64,000 nt of DNA, from assembly GCF_004216715.1 (NCBI RefSeq), contig NZ_SGXG01000001.1, positions 2,175,001 through 2,239,000 of the forward strand, in the 5' to 3' direction. This DNA is from Cecembia calidifontis. GTDB taxonomy: Bacteria; Bacteroidota; Bacteroidia; Cytophagales; Cyclobacteriaceae. Positions within the stretch are counted from its first letter, which is position 1. Every line of letters starts with the position of its first letter. The notes beneath the pieces are model-generated. The model saw nothing but the letters and a program-made list of their open reading frames with translations. It was not told the origin of the DNA and did not search any database. Below, piece by piece: positions 35,935 through 45,326 of this stretch. The position numbers were made by a program, and so were the translations under genes.

Positions 35935-36945
35935 ATGAATAAATTTAAACATCTCAGCCAGGAACAAAGGTACCAAATAGAGGCTTTATTTAGAAACGGA
36001 ACTTCCCAGACCAAAATCGCTGCGATTATCGGTGTCAACAAAAGTACTGTATCCAGAGAACTTCAAAGAAATACCGGCAAGAGGGGCCGTTATAGCGGTG
36101 AATATAAGGCTGCAGTTGCCCAGAACCGTACAGACGAAAGACATAGACTCAAGAGAAAGCGAATCAAATTTACCGAGTCCCTTAAAGAAGAGGCCCGCAA
36201 ATTCCTTGTTGTTGACAAATTGAGCCCAGAGCTAATATCGGTCACCTGGAAGAAACAAGGTAAAGAAGGGGTTTGTCATGAGACACTCTACAACTGGATA
36301 TTTACTGCCAAAAAAAGTAGCCATTGGAGATACCGAAGGGACAGGGAGCTTTACAAGAATCTCCGGCATGGTAAAAGAAAGCGTAAGAGAGGTAATTACA
36401 GGCATACCAGAGGAATTATCAGGGAGAGAGTTCCAATTGACCAAAGGCCTCCTGTAGTTGAAAAAAGACAAAGGATAGGAGATATTGAAGTAGACCTTAT
36501 GATGGGGAAAAACCACAAATCAGCTCTTTTGGTACTGGTGGACAGGGCAACCTTGGTTACTACCATAGAGAAACTTGATGGTAAAAATGCAGATATCATT
36601 GAACAGAAAATAGCAAAGAGAATACAGAGAATTGGTGCTTCGTTCTTCAAATCAATCACTTTCGATAATGATATGGCATTCGCAAACCATTATAAAATCA
36701 GAGATAAATTCAATATCCCAACATTCTTTACAAGACCATACACTTCACAGGATAAAGGAACAGTGGAAAACAGAATCGGACTTATCAGGGCTTTCCTGCC
36801 AAAGGGTACTGACCTCAATCAAATCTCTCGGGAACAGATCCAAAATATAGAAACCAAAATCAATAACAGGCCAATAAGAAAGTTTAATTATCTTAGTCCT
36901 ATCGAATGTCTAATGAAAAAATTAGGCGTTGCATTTATGACTTGA
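35935..36945 (+). CDS. IS30-family transposase
   Basis: 336 aa. N-terminal helix-turn-helix (SQEQRYQIEALFRNGTS ... NKSTVSRELQRN), then a DDE core with IGDIEVDLMMG, ITFDNDMAF and DKGTVENRIGLIR. All three acidic residues are present and the frame is intact, so this copy may be active. Confidence 0.95.
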   Translation: MNKFKHLSQEQRYQIEALFRNGTSQTKIAAIIGVNKSTVSRELQRNTGKRGRYSGEYKAAVAQNRTDERHRLKRKRIKFTESLKEEARKFLVVDKLSPELISVTWKKQGKEGVCHETLYNWIFTAKKSSHWRYRRDRELYKNLRHGKRKRKRGNYRHTRGIIRERVPIDQRPPVVEKRQRIGDIEVDLMMGKNHKSALLVLVDRATLVTTIEKLDGKNADIIEQKIAKRIQRIGASFFKSITFDNDMAFANHYKIRDKFNIPTFFTRPYTSQDKGTVENRIGLIRAFLPKGTDLNQISREQIQNIETKINNRPIRKFNYLSPIECLMKKLGVAFMT

Positions 36946-36958
36946 ACATGGCCTTCGC

Positions 36959-38029
36959 CTAATATTCAAAAACTGCAATTCCCGGATTTTCATCATAGGT
37001 CACTGCATAAATCTTTCTCTCTTTTTCATCCACGGCAATGCTGTAGATATATCTGTCAAGCGGATAGTAAGCTATGGGATTTCCTTGATAATCCAATTCA
37101 AAAATTTCATTGGACATTTTGACCATGCTGTTTGGGGTGTTTCTACTAAAACCCAGATAAACTAAAAACATAGAATTCTCTCCCAGGAAGATGTTGTTGT
37201 ATGCCAATGTGTTGTTCCCATCAATATCGGCACCTATATTTCGTCCAGACCCAATTATTTCATATTTCAAGGGTTCTGATATCGGGCCGCTTACGGTAAT
37301 TTTTTCGGAGGGAGAATCAATAGGCAGGATTTCTACAATGTCACTGTTGATCTGAGCGTGTACCAGTAGCTTCTTTTCTCTATTGTATGCTGTTTGGCCT
37401 TGGCGAATATCTCCTAATATAAACCCTTTGGCTTCATCTACTTCTTGGTCCTTGGACCATGGATCCAGTTTCCTCTGTAAGACGTTGGCAGTGTCAAAAA
37501 TTGCAAATGCGTGACTGTCATTCATCAGTCGACTAACATAGGTATCAGGAGTCAACCAATTCCAGGAAACTGAGAAAAAAGACTGTTCTCCCTTTTTGAA
37601 AGAACGGATGGAAGTCGTAAGGGTATCATTAAGGCTATATTCATGGATTTTTTTTTCGTTGAGATCATAGGCCCAGAAGGTGTCATCCCGCCATCCCTGA
37701 TCAAAACTTCTGATACTGATGATTTCACCCGGTCCATATCCCTGTTTCCCTTTTGGATAAAGGTACTTCATGCTGTCTTTTTGGATGATATGGATCAGCT
37801 TTCTGTCATGCCCTGTTCCTCCCCTGTAATTTTCGCTGAGGATCAGTTTGTCATTTTTGATGGTAATCAATGTCGCAGTCAGTATTTCCTCAAAATTGTA
37901 TTTTTTGCTTTCCAGTTTTTGTTGGACAGGAAAAGAATCCAAGGTGAAATTTTTTTCATAAGGGTTTTTACTTTTTTCGGTGCAGCCAAGAATTAAGATA
38001 AAAGCAAGAATTTTTAATTGATTTTTCAT
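36959..38029 (-). CDS. Six-bladed beta-propeller lipoprotein
   Basis: 356 aa with ATG at 38029 (MKNQLKILAF); the frame extends to 38062 without a better start. Lipobox ILGC near residue 15. The body has repeated propeller strands such as FWAYDLNEKKIHEYSLND and IYSIAVDEKERKIYAVTYD, as in Bacteroidota 6-bladed-propeller lipoproteins. Function unknown; probably on the cell surface or in the periplasm. It lies 58 bases downstream of a tiny secreted peptide gene, a common pairing. Confidence 0.8.
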   Translation of the reverse strand: MKNQLKILAFILILGCTEKSKNPYEKNFTLDSFPVQQKLESKKYNFEEILTATLITIKNDKLILSENYRGGTGHDRKLIHIIQKDSMKYLYPKGKQGYGPGEIISIRSFDQGWRDDTFWAYDLNEKKIHEYSLNDTLTTSIRSFKKGEQSFFSVSWNWLTPDTYVSRLMNDSHAFAIFDTANVLQRKLDPWSKDQEVDEAKGFILGDIRQGQTAYNREKKLLVHAQINSDIVEILPIDSPSEKITVSGPISEPLKYEIIGSGRNIGADIDGNNTLAYNNIFLGENSMFLVYLGFSRNTPNSMVKMSNEIFELDYQGNPIAYYPLDRYIYSIAVDEKERKIYAVTYDENPGIAVFEY

Positions 38030-38087
38030 AAACACTTCATTTAGAAAAAGCAATGCAATCAATCGATGGCATTGCTTTTTGTTTAAC

Positions 38088-38291
38088 TTAAGAGCAAGTA
38101 TCTAAACCGATTCTTTTTACATCTTGATTCCATGCATTGCCGAGCATATCCACACAATAATGCTCAAAATTTACCTGACAACATATCCATCTCGTGCCAT
38201 CGCCTGGATCAACCGATGCCTGAGCTTTTGATTCTAATTGAAAGTAAATCATTGACCCTATAAAGGCCAGTGCAAAACATATTTTTTTCAT
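38088..38291 (-). CDS. Small secreted four-cysteine peptide
   Basis: 67 aa. Signal peptide MKKICFALAFIGSMIY to KAQ, then a mature peptide of about 42 residues with four Cys (WICCQ, HYCVD and the near C-terminal DTCS), enough for two disulfides. It is of the size and place of the NVEALA-like peptides that precede propeller lipoproteins in Bacteroidota, but lacks an NVEALA motif. Probably cotranscribed with the propeller gene. Confidence 0.68.
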   Translation of the reverse strand: MKKICFALAFIGSMIYFQLESKAQASVDPGDGTRWICCQVNFEHYCVDMLGNAWNQDVKRIGLDTCS

Positions 38292-38454
38292 CTTAATAAG
38301 GTTAAATTGAATAAATGGGTTTGGCCAAAACCAAAAGCTAAACTAAGCTTTCGGTTCAAAAAAAAATATTATTATTATTACCAAGTGAAATCAAAAAAAA
38401 TATTTTTTTTGATAAAATGGGTATTAATTATTTGAATTAGAATTTATTCAAGAA

Positions 38455-39066
38455 TTAAAAAAATATTCCCAATTTTGCGATAAGACTATTGAATATATAA
38501 GCCTCTTCCCTGAGGGAAGAGAAACCGGGAGGTAGTCCCGGAATAGAAATCCCTTCGCTTTTTCTTCCTTCAAAAAAATAGGCCTGTTGTCTTCTGTAAG
38601 CCAGGGAAAGGGAATAGTCCCGTTTCCCGGACTTGGTTCTCAAACGGATCCCTGCCAAGGGACTCAACAATAATCCTCCTTCATACCAGGATTCTGAGAA
38701 TTCGTTTTTTTCCCTTCCATTCAAAAAAGCTGCAGCATGGCCAATGTCCAATCCTAAATAGGGTACCACTTTTTTGTCATGGTCCAGAAAACCCCTCCAT
38801 CCAAAAGCAATGGGTACAAGATAAATACCGGGATAAGTGTCAAGCCCCACTGAAATCCCGACTGCATGGTGTTTGTCAACTTTCACCCCCAAATAATTTT
38901 GAATGGAGAGATTGGTTCTATTGTTAAGGCTGTTGTCCCAGTTTTGGACCCTGCCCAGCATCGGTCCGACTTCCAGATGATGGATAACCACCCGCTCTTG
39001 GGCATTCGCTTTACCCAGGAAGATAAAAGCCAATAGGAGAACCAGTAAATTAATATTCCTAGCCAT
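38455..39066 (-). CDS. Outer-membrane beta-barrel protein
   Basis: 203 aa with ATG at 39066 (MARNINLLVLLL); an upstream frame to 39108 would overlap the LVIVD gene. Signal peptide ending ANAQ, then alternating strands (GVKVDKHHAVGISVGLDTYP) and a C-terminal aromatic end, LIAKLGIFF. It is 31 bases downstream of the LVIVD lipoprotein gene, so the two may form a surface pair. Confidence 0.72.
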   Translation of the reverse strand: MARNINLLVLLLAFIFLGKANAQERVVIHHLEVGPMLGRVQNWDNSLNNRTNLSIQNYLGVKVDKHHAVGISVGLDTYPGIYLVPIAFGWRGFLDHDKKVVPYLGLDIGHAAAFLNGREKNEFSESWYEGGLLLSPLAGIRLRTKSGKRDYSLSLAYRRQQAYFFEGRKSEGISIPGLPPGFSSLREEAYIFNSLIAKLGIFF

Positions 39067-39097
39067 TGTTAGGGAATTATAAAGTCCATTCAATCGG

Positions 39098-40372
39098 CTA
39101 AACCACAATGGGATTTTTAACCTGTATACAGCTTAATGGCTTAAGTGACTGTGGAGTCGAGTAATCAAACTGGCAAACCCCCTCCGGACCAATGACAATA
39201 AGGGATTTCGGTCCCGGAATGATGTCCACAGAGGGCATGCTTTTCAGAAATTCCAATTGGTTTTGGTCAACTCTCAAAACATCGGCCACATTAAAACTCT
39301 TTAAGCCATGTTTCCCCTCAGCCAGGTAAAGGTAATCCCCTGCAAGGGCAAGACCATGGGGATTGAGCATGGGATAGGCTTTGACCAGTTTGGGAAGATA
39401 GGGGTTTCTGATATCCAACACCTGAAGTTCATCTACTCCCATCCTGCAGAACATCCCCCTCCTCAAGGTCACAAAGGCATATTCTTCATTGACCACTACA
39501 GGATCACAGGCTGTAATGTGTTGATAAACTGCCATCTCTTTCGGTGACTCAGGACTGCTTGCATCATAGATATGCATGCCTGTATTAGAACCTATGAACA
39601 GTTTTTGCTGAAAGGGGAAAATAGTCTCTATGCCCCATCCCAAATGGATATTTTTAAGGTGCTTAGGTTGCGCTGGATCCAAAACTTCAAATACGCGGAG
39701 ACTTTGCTCATCCACTGCATAGAGGTGCCCGCTCATCAAAGTGAACCTTGCCATTGATCCGCCCTGACCATAGCTTTGGGACTCCCCAGCTCTCGATCCG
39801 GAGAATGCTATATCAGTATTGCCTATTAGCCAAGGTCTTCCCCAGCCCCATATAAACTCTGATTCAGTGGTCAGAATAGTATCCTTGTAGGTGATAATGG
39901 TGCTTTTTTCCATATCTACCAGCATATGTTCAAAGACATTTTCAACCCTTTTTACCAAATTGATGTTTCTGATGTCCCGGATGTCAAAAGCCAATAAGTC
40001 CACATAACTGTCAGCGTAAAGAATATCGGAATTGATGGCCAGGTCCACATTCCCTGGAATATTGATGAAATTGACCTGAAAGGGGGAAGAAGGATTACTA
40101 TTGTCCACTATGTGAATGCCTTTTTGGGGCTCATTGATAAAGAGGTAATCCCCATAAAGGTAAATTTTTCCAGGATTTTCCAGGGATTTGGATGGTTCAA
40201 TGATGATATCCTGTTCCCTGATGCTGTTCATTTCCAAAAATACAGGAACCATGGCCCGGTAAGTGTAAGTGCTTTTTACTTCATCCTGACAGGAAGGCAA
40301 AGTAAAAAACATAGCCGCAGCAATTAAAAAAAATACTGGCCAACTGAAAATCAATTCCAAGCGCTTCTTCAT
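39098..40372 (-). CDS. LVIVD-repeat lipoprotein
   Basis: 424 aa with ATG at 40372 (MKKRLELIFSW). Signal and lipobox LPSC near residue 28. LVIVD-type repeats (GIHIVDNSNPSSPFQV, LRVFEVLDPAQPKHL, LQVLDIRNPYLPKLV) build a propeller. Bacteroidota carry many such surface lipoproteins of unknown role. The barrel gene downstream is probably in the same operon. Confidence 0.82.
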   Translation of the reverse strand: MKKRLELIFSWPVFFLIAAAMFFTLPSCQDEVKSTYTYRAMVPVFLEMNSIREQDIIIEPSKSLENPGKIYLYGDYLFINEPQKGIHIVDNSNPSSPFQVNFINIPGNVDLAINSDILYADSYVDLLAFDIRDIRNINLVKRVENVFEHMLVDMEKSTIITYKDTILTTESEFIWGWGRPWLIGNTDIAFSGSRAGESQSYGQGGSMARFTLMSGHLYAVDEQSLRVFEVLDPAQPKHLKNIHLGWGIETIFPFQQKLFIGSNTGMHIYDASSPESPKEMAVYQHITACDPVVVNEEYAFVTLRRGMFCRMGVDELQVLDIRNPYLPKLVKAYPMLNPHGLALAGDYLYLAEGKHGLKSFNVADVLRVDQNQLEFLKSMPSVDIIPGPKSLIVIGPEGVCQFDYSTPQSLKPLSCIQVKNPIVV

Positions 40373-40459
40373 GGCAAATTTGGTTTGGTTAAGGAATATC
40401 TTTGCCACAAGACGCAGGGGGAAAAAGAAATGCTACATGGGGTAGTAATTTTTTGAAAA

Positions 40460-40873
40460 TTATCCCAAATTTTCTTTCATATTTCTTTCGAAGTTGTTGA
40501 ATAACAAGAGGTATTTGTGGATGATGTTTTTAGAAAGTTCTTTTTCATGTACCTCTGCATAACGGGGATCATACTTTATCCTGTCAATGATCATATCGAG
40601 CCAGCCTTTGCCATCATCGATTAAGTCTTCATTGAATGCTTCTATGGTGGCATCTCTAGGGCCCGAAAAAGCAGGTCTTCCCATTTTTTTGAAATATTCA
40701 CCAATGGTTTTCAGGGCTAGTTCATGCGTGACCTCAAATGAGCGGATGATGCGTTTTTGCGACTTTTCATCCATTCCATGTTGCTTCCCTAAACGGATTA
40801 AATCCTGTAATTCATCCAAGGATTCCTGGAAATCCAAGAAACATTTTTCGCATGTGACGGGAAGGGTTTTCAT
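40460..40873 (-). CDS. HepT-like nucleotidyltransferase substrate-binding protein, orphan
   Basis: 137 aa, all-helical HI0074-type protein (RSFEVTHELALKTIGEYFKK, GWLDMIIDRI). Family members normally pair with a small MNT nucleotidyltransferase as the HEPN half of a toxin-antitoxin system. No MNT gene is seen on either side (gaps of 87 and 134 bases), so this looks like an orphan. Cys17 to Cys24 at the N-terminus are not part of the family core. Confidence 0.8.
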   Translation of the reverse strand: MKTLPVTCEKCFLDFQESLDELQDLIRLGKQHGMDEKSQKRIIRSFEVTHELALKTIGEYFKKMGRPAFSGPRDATIEAFNEDLIDDGKGWLDMIIDRIKYDPRYAEVHEKELSKNIIHKYLLLFNNFERNMKENLG

Positions 40874-41007
40874 AGCAGCGTTTTTATTTCAATATAGGAA
40901 AATTTTGCTGTTTTTCTACCTCAAGAAGAGGCTGGTTTTTTTTATCCAGTCTCTCTGATTTTTATCGATTTGAATCCAAAGTGGTCAAGATGAAAAGGTT
41001 TCAGAAT

Positions 41008-42459
41008 TTATCTCACACTGTAGGATTGCATAAAGGGTTGGCCATTTGGGGTAAAACCCTCAAGCCTCAATCTTCCGCTGAAATTTTCCAGGAATTTGCC
41101 AACTGTTTCGGGGTTTTTTGCCGGTTCTCCATTGATCTGGGTAATCACAAAACCATTGTTCAGGCCAAGGTCTCTCAGGTAGCCTCTTGTCATCCCAGTT
41201 ATTTTGATGCCATGGCTTATGCCGAATCTGTCCCTTTCAATGGCATTCACTGCCTCCAGCCTGGCGCCCAAAAGATTGGAACTGTAAAATTCCCTTCTTA
41301 ACACTCCTGTTTCACCTTCCAGATTTTGAAGGGTGAGCTGTGCTGTCCTAGTCTCTCCATTTCGTTTATACTCCACCCTTACCTTGTCACCCGGATAATA
41401 GTATGAAAGAATCTCTTCAAAACTTCCTTTACCTGTAATTCCAAAACCTTCTATTCTGGTAATTACATCGTTTCTCCGCAATCCTGCTTTTTCACCGGCC
41501 CCATTTCTGATGACATGGGTGATAATAACACCATCTAAGGAATTAAGCTTCATCTCCTCGGCGAGTTCAGGGGTAACTTCCACGACATCAATGCCAGGGA
41601 TAGCTTTCTGGACTTCCCCAAATTTGATCAGGTCGTTGGCAATCTTCATCGCGATGTCCACAGGGACTGCAAATCCATACCCGGTGTAAGAACCTGTCCT
41701 GGACAAAATGGCTGTGTTGATACCTACCAATTCGCCCCGGATATTTACCAAAGCACCTCCGGAGTTGCCTGGATTGATGGGGGCATCAGTCTGAATAAAG
41801 GATTCCAGCGGAAATTCACCTCCCAGGATATTGATCTGTCTTTCTTTGGCTGACACGATTCCGGCAGTTACGGTAGAAGTAAGGTTGAACGGATTGCCTA
41901 CCGCAATTACCCATTCACCGATCCTGAGGTCCCTGCTGCTTCCGATTTTGATGGCGGGTAAATTATCCACATCAATTTTCAGAACGGCCATGTCGGTATT
42001 TTTGTCAGTACCGATCAACCTTGCTGGATAGGTACGTCTTTGATGGACTACCTCAATGGTCTCTGCACGGTCAATGACATGGTTGTTGGTGAGGATATAG
42101 CCATCTTTGCTGATGATGACGCCTGAACCCGTACTTACCCGCTGGGTAGGGCCAGTGCCAAAGAAATAATCGAAAATGCTGTAGCGCCTTTGGTCAGTGC
42201 CGGAGAAGTTTTTTATAAAAACCACAGAAGGGGTGCTTTTTTCAGAAGCTTCAACAAAGGAAACGGGCGTGTTAAAATCCCGGATATGCTCATTTTCTGA
42301 ATCAAAATTTACCTGATATTTTGGTTTTTCTTTGTTGTCTTCAAAAAACACAGTTCCTGCTTCGGGTTTTTCCTGAAATTGATGGAAGGCCCAAGAGCCC
42401 GCTAAACCCGCACAAAAAGCCAACAAGATAATTTTTATATTTTTCATCATATCCTGCAT
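41008..42459 (-). CDS. degP: Do/HtrA-family periplasmic serine protease
   Basis: 483 aa. One N-terminal hydrophobic segment (signal or anchor), a trypsin-like domain with the triad regions LTNNHVID, NTDMAVLKID and NPGNSGGAL, and two PDZ domains (GIDVVEVTPELAEEM; the second near 390-480). It degrades or refolds damaged envelope proteins. Three close ATGs (42459, 42450, 42447) could be the start. It is divergent from dxr-rseP. Confidence 0.92.
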   Translation of the reverse strand: MQDMMKNIKIILLAFCAGLAGSWAFHQFQEKPEAGTVFFEDNKEKPKYQVNFDSENEHIRDFNTPVSFVEASEKSTPSVVFIKNFSGTDQRRYSIFDYFFGTGPTQRVSTGSGVIISKDGYILTNNHVIDRAETIEVVHQRRTYPARLIGTDKNTDMAVLKIDVDNLPAIKIGSSRDLRIGEWVIAVGNPFNLTSTVTAGIVSAKERQINILGGEFPLESFIQTDAPINPGNSGGALVNIRGELVGINTAILSRTGSYTGYGFAVPVDIAMKIANDLIKFGEVQKAIPGIDVVEVTPELAEEMKLNSLDGVIITHVIRNGAGEKAGLRRNDVITRIEGFGITGKGSFEEILSYYYPGDKVRVEYKRNGETRTAQLTLQNLEGETGVLRREFYSSNLLGARLEAVNAIERDRFGISHGIKITGMTRGYLRDLGLNNGFVITQINGEPAKNPETVGKFLENFSGRLRLEGFTPNGQPFMQSYSVR

Positions 42460-42588
42460 AACGAAATACCGGTTTTATGGGTTAAACCTCAAGTTAAATA
42501 AATGTATAAACAAATCACCGATAATTGTGCCAAAACTGCCAGCTTTTCAAAAAGACAGAAAAATTACAAGGATGAAATAATTTCCTTG

Positions 42589-42596
42589 TAATTTTG
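42589..42596 (+). promoter_or_regulatory. Candidate -7 element of dxr-rseP
   Basis: TAATTTTG matches TAnnTTTG, 55 bases before the dxr ATG; no clear -33 TTTG. Confidence 0.42.
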
Positions 42597-42651
42597 TCAG
42601 ATTGTAAAGGTGAGGTGTGACGTTTATCCTCCCAAACCAGTATTTTATTTC

Positions 42652-43818
42652 ATGTCAGAAAAGAAAAATGTAGCCATTCTTGGCTCTACAGGAAGCATAG
42701 GTACCCAGACTTTGGAAGTGATCAAGTCACATCCCGATAAATTTGAGGTAGAGGTGCTTACCGCCCAAAATAATGCCGACTTATTGATTCAACAGGCCTT
42801 GGAGTTCAGGCCGAACTGTGTGGTAATCGTCAATGAAAATCATTATCAGAAAGTTAAGGATGCCTTGCTTGCTACTGATGTAAAAGTTTTTGCAGGAGAA
42901 AAAGCACTGGGTCAGGTAGTGGAAATGGATTCCATTGACGTCGTATTGACAGCTTTGGTAGGATATTCAGGACTTTTGCCTACCATCAAGGCGATTGAGG
43001 CCGGAAAGCAGATTGCCTTGGCCAATAAGGAGACTTTGGTGGTTGCGGGTGAACTGATTACCCAATTGGCAAGGGAAAAAGGGGTCAATATTTATCCCGT
43101 GGACTCGGAACATTCCGCTATTTTTCAATGCCTGGTTGGGGAGTTCCACAATCCCATAGAAAAATTGATCCTGACGGCTTCCGGGGGGCCTTTCAGAGGA
43201 AAAACAAGGGAATTTCTGAAATATGTGACCAAGGAACAGGCATTGAAACATCCCAATTGGGATATGGGAGCCAAGATTACCATTGATTCAGCATCTTTGA
43301 TGAACAAGGGGTTGGAGGTGATTGAGGCCAAATGGCTTTTTGGGGTAACCCAAGAGCAGATTGAGGTGATTGTTCACCCTCAATCCATCATCCATTCTTT
43401 GATCCAGTTTGAAGACGGTTCCATTAAGGCACAGCTTGGGCTTCCAGACATGCGGATTCCGATCCAATTTGCCTTGAGCTATCCCGAAAGGTTGAAAGCG
43501 GACTTTCCCAGGTTTGATTTTGCGAATTATCCAAGTTTAACATTTGAACAACCTGATATAGAAACTTTTCGTAACTTAAAGTTGGCTTTTCAGGCCTTAG
43601 AGCAGGGAGGGAATGCACCTTGTATATTAAATGCAGCAAATGAAATCGCTGTGGCCGCATTTTTGCGGGATGAAATTGGATTTCTTGAAATGTCGGATTG
43701 TATAGAAGAAACGCTGCAAAGATCCCGCTTCATCGAACATCCAAATTTGGATGAGTATATAGAAACGGACAAAATGTCCAGAATGATTACAGAGCAATTA
43801 ATTAAGAGTAAAGTATAA
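42652..43818 (+). CDS. dxr: 1-deoxy-D-xylulose 5-phosphate reductoisomerase
   Basis: 388 aa with ATG at 42652 (MSEKKNVAIL). NADPH motif LGSTGSIGTQT, metal-binding VDSEHSAIFQ and SASLMNKGLEVIEA, and the C-terminal helical domain. It makes MEP from DXP in the non-mevalonate isoprenoid pathway. The stop and the rseP start overlap by one base (TAATG). Confidence 0.97.
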   Translation: MSEKKNVAILGSTGSIGTQTLEVIKSHPDKFEVEVLTAQNNADLLIQQALEFRPNCVVIVNENHYQKVKDALLATDVKVFAGEKALGQVVEMDSIDVVLTALVGYSGLLPTIKAIEAGKQIALANKETLVVAGELITQLAREKGVNIYPVDSEHSAIFQCLVGEFHNPIEKLILTASGGPFRGKTREFLKYVTKEQALKHPNWDMGAKITIDSASLMNKGLEVIEAKWLFGVTQEQIEVIVHPQSIIHSLIQFEDGSIKAQLGLPDMRIPIQFALSYPERLKADFPRFDFANYPSLTFEQPDIETFRNLKLAFQALEQGGNAPCILNAANEIAVAAFLRDEIGFLEMSDCIEETLQRSRFIEHPNLDEYIETDKMSRMITEQLIKSKV

Positions 43819-45134
43819 TGGATACACTGATTATGGTGGCCCAGTTGATTCTGGGTTTGTCGATTTTGGTCGGCCTGCATGAGTTGGGACACCTGTTGAC
43901 TGCCAAAATGTTTGGCATGCGTGTGGAGAAATTCTCAATAGGCTTTCCCCCAAAAATAGCAGGATTTAAATGGGGCGAGACTGAATATTCCATCGGAGCC
44001 GTTCCGCTAGGGGGATTTGTAAAAATCTCGGGTATGGTTGATGAATCCATGGATACCGAACAGTTGGCCTCCGAGCCTCAGCCTTGGGAGTTCCGTTCCA
44101 AACCAGCATGGCAGCGATTGATTGTGATGCTGGGGGGGATTATCGTGAATGTCATTACCGGTATTGTCATTTTCGTGGTTTTGGTTTACCAGAAAGGGGA
44201 AACTTATTATTCCAGGGACCAGATTGTCGAGCATGGAATCGTCGCTTATGATATTGGTAAGATGATCGGATTTCAGGATGGAGATAAGATTTTGGACATC
44301 AATGGGCAACCGTATAGAAGCATCAATGATTTGAGTTCCGGGGAAGCACTCCTAAGCAGCGACGGATTTTACACCGTAGAGAGAAATGGGGAAATCATAC
44401 GGATTGATATCCCAAGGGGCTTTATCAATTCTTTCTCTTCTGAAGAGAGCATGATGCGCTTTATCAATATCCGCACACCTTTTGAAGTAGGCGATGTATT
44501 GCCCAACTCCATTGCGGCCAAAATCGGAATCCAACCTCATGATAAAATCATTGCGGTAAATGGAAAGCCTGTCCAATATTTCAATGAACTTCAGTCATCT
44601 TTAGCTGAAGTTAAGGGGAAAGAAACTGTGTTGGTCATAGAAAGGGCAGGGCAAAAGTTGGAAAAAACAGCAAATATAAGCCCGGAAGGAACAATTGGGA
44701 TAGTAATCAATCCTCTAATTGAGCCTGTGGTTCAAAAATATGGTATTGGAGAGTCTTTGGTAAAAGGTACCCAAAGGGCTTTTGGGGTTGTAATTGTGAA
44801 TGCCAAAGCCTTGGGTAAAATGTTTACAGGTGAAGTTTCGGCAAAAAATGTTTCCGGTCCAATTGGTATGGCCAAAATTTATGGATCAAAATGGGACTGG
44901 ATTAAATTCTGGAGCATCACGGGACTAATTTCCATGATTCTGGCATTTATGAATCTTTTGCCTATACCAGCTTTGGATGGAGGGCATGTGATGTTCTTAC
45001 TGTATGAAATGGTTTCAGGACAAGCTCCTTCCGACCGTTTTCTGGAAAATGCACAGAAAGTTGGAATGGTCTTGTTGTTGGCCCTTATGGTCTTTGCTAT
45101 AGGTAATGATATTTTAAAAATATTTACCTCTTAA
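43818..45134 (+). CDS. rseP: RseP-type site-2 intramembrane protease
   Basis: 438 aa with the zinc motif GLHELGHLLT in the first helix and the third ligand in PALDGGHVMF near residue 390. Two PDZ domains lie between. It cleaves membrane-bound anti-sigma factors and signal-peptide remnants. Coupled to dxr, as in many bacteria, and ends in a terminator. Confidence 0.95.
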   Translation: MDTLIMVAQLILGLSILVGLHELGHLLTAKMFGMRVEKFSIGFPPKIAGFKWGETEYSIGAVPLGGFVKISGMVDESMDTEQLASEPQPWEFRSKPAWQRLIVMLGGIIVNVITGIVIFVVLVYQKGETYYSRDQIVEHGIVAYDIGKMIGFQDGDKILDINGQPYRSINDLSSGEALLSSDGFYTVERNGEIIRIDIPRGFINSFSSEESMMRFINIRTPFEVGDVLPNSIAAKIGIQPHDKIIAVNGKPVQYFNELQSSLAEVKGKETVLVIERAGQKLEKTANISPEGTIGIVINPLIEPVVQKYGIGESLVKGTQRAFGVVIVNAKALGKMFTGEVSAKNVSGPIGMAKIYGSKWDWIKFWSITGLISMILAFMNLLPIPALDGGHVMFLLYEMVSGQAPSDRFLENAQKVGMVLLLALMVFAIGNDILKIFTS

Positions 45135-45162
45135 AAGGGATAGAGGTATAAGGGTGATTTTC

Positions 45163-45194
45163 AAAAGGGTAGCGGTCAAAAGCTGCCCTTTTTT
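45163..45194 (+). terminator. Intrinsic terminator of dxr-rseP
   Basis: Stem AAAAGGGTAGC / GCTGCCCTTTT with one G-T pair, 8-base loop and six T at the end. Confidence 0.88.
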
Positions 45195-45326
45195 GTTTCT
45201 ATTCGTACTATCTGCCAATTTGTACCTTTTCAAACATTGGCATATAGATTGATTTTATTAAGAGAACCTGCTTAAATTGTGGGTTCTACCATATTTTGAT
45301 ATAAACATGACAAGACGACTGTCATA

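Larger units (their letters stand above)
35849..36946. mobile_element. IS30-family insertion sequence
   Basis: 1098 bp bounded by perfect 19-base inverted repeats, TTCAAGTCATAAATGCAAC at 35849-35867 and its complement ending at 36946. One transposase fills it; its stop codon lies inside the right repeat. No target duplication is evident. The right end lies 12 bases from the 3' end of the propeller lipoprotein gene. Confidence 0.9.
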
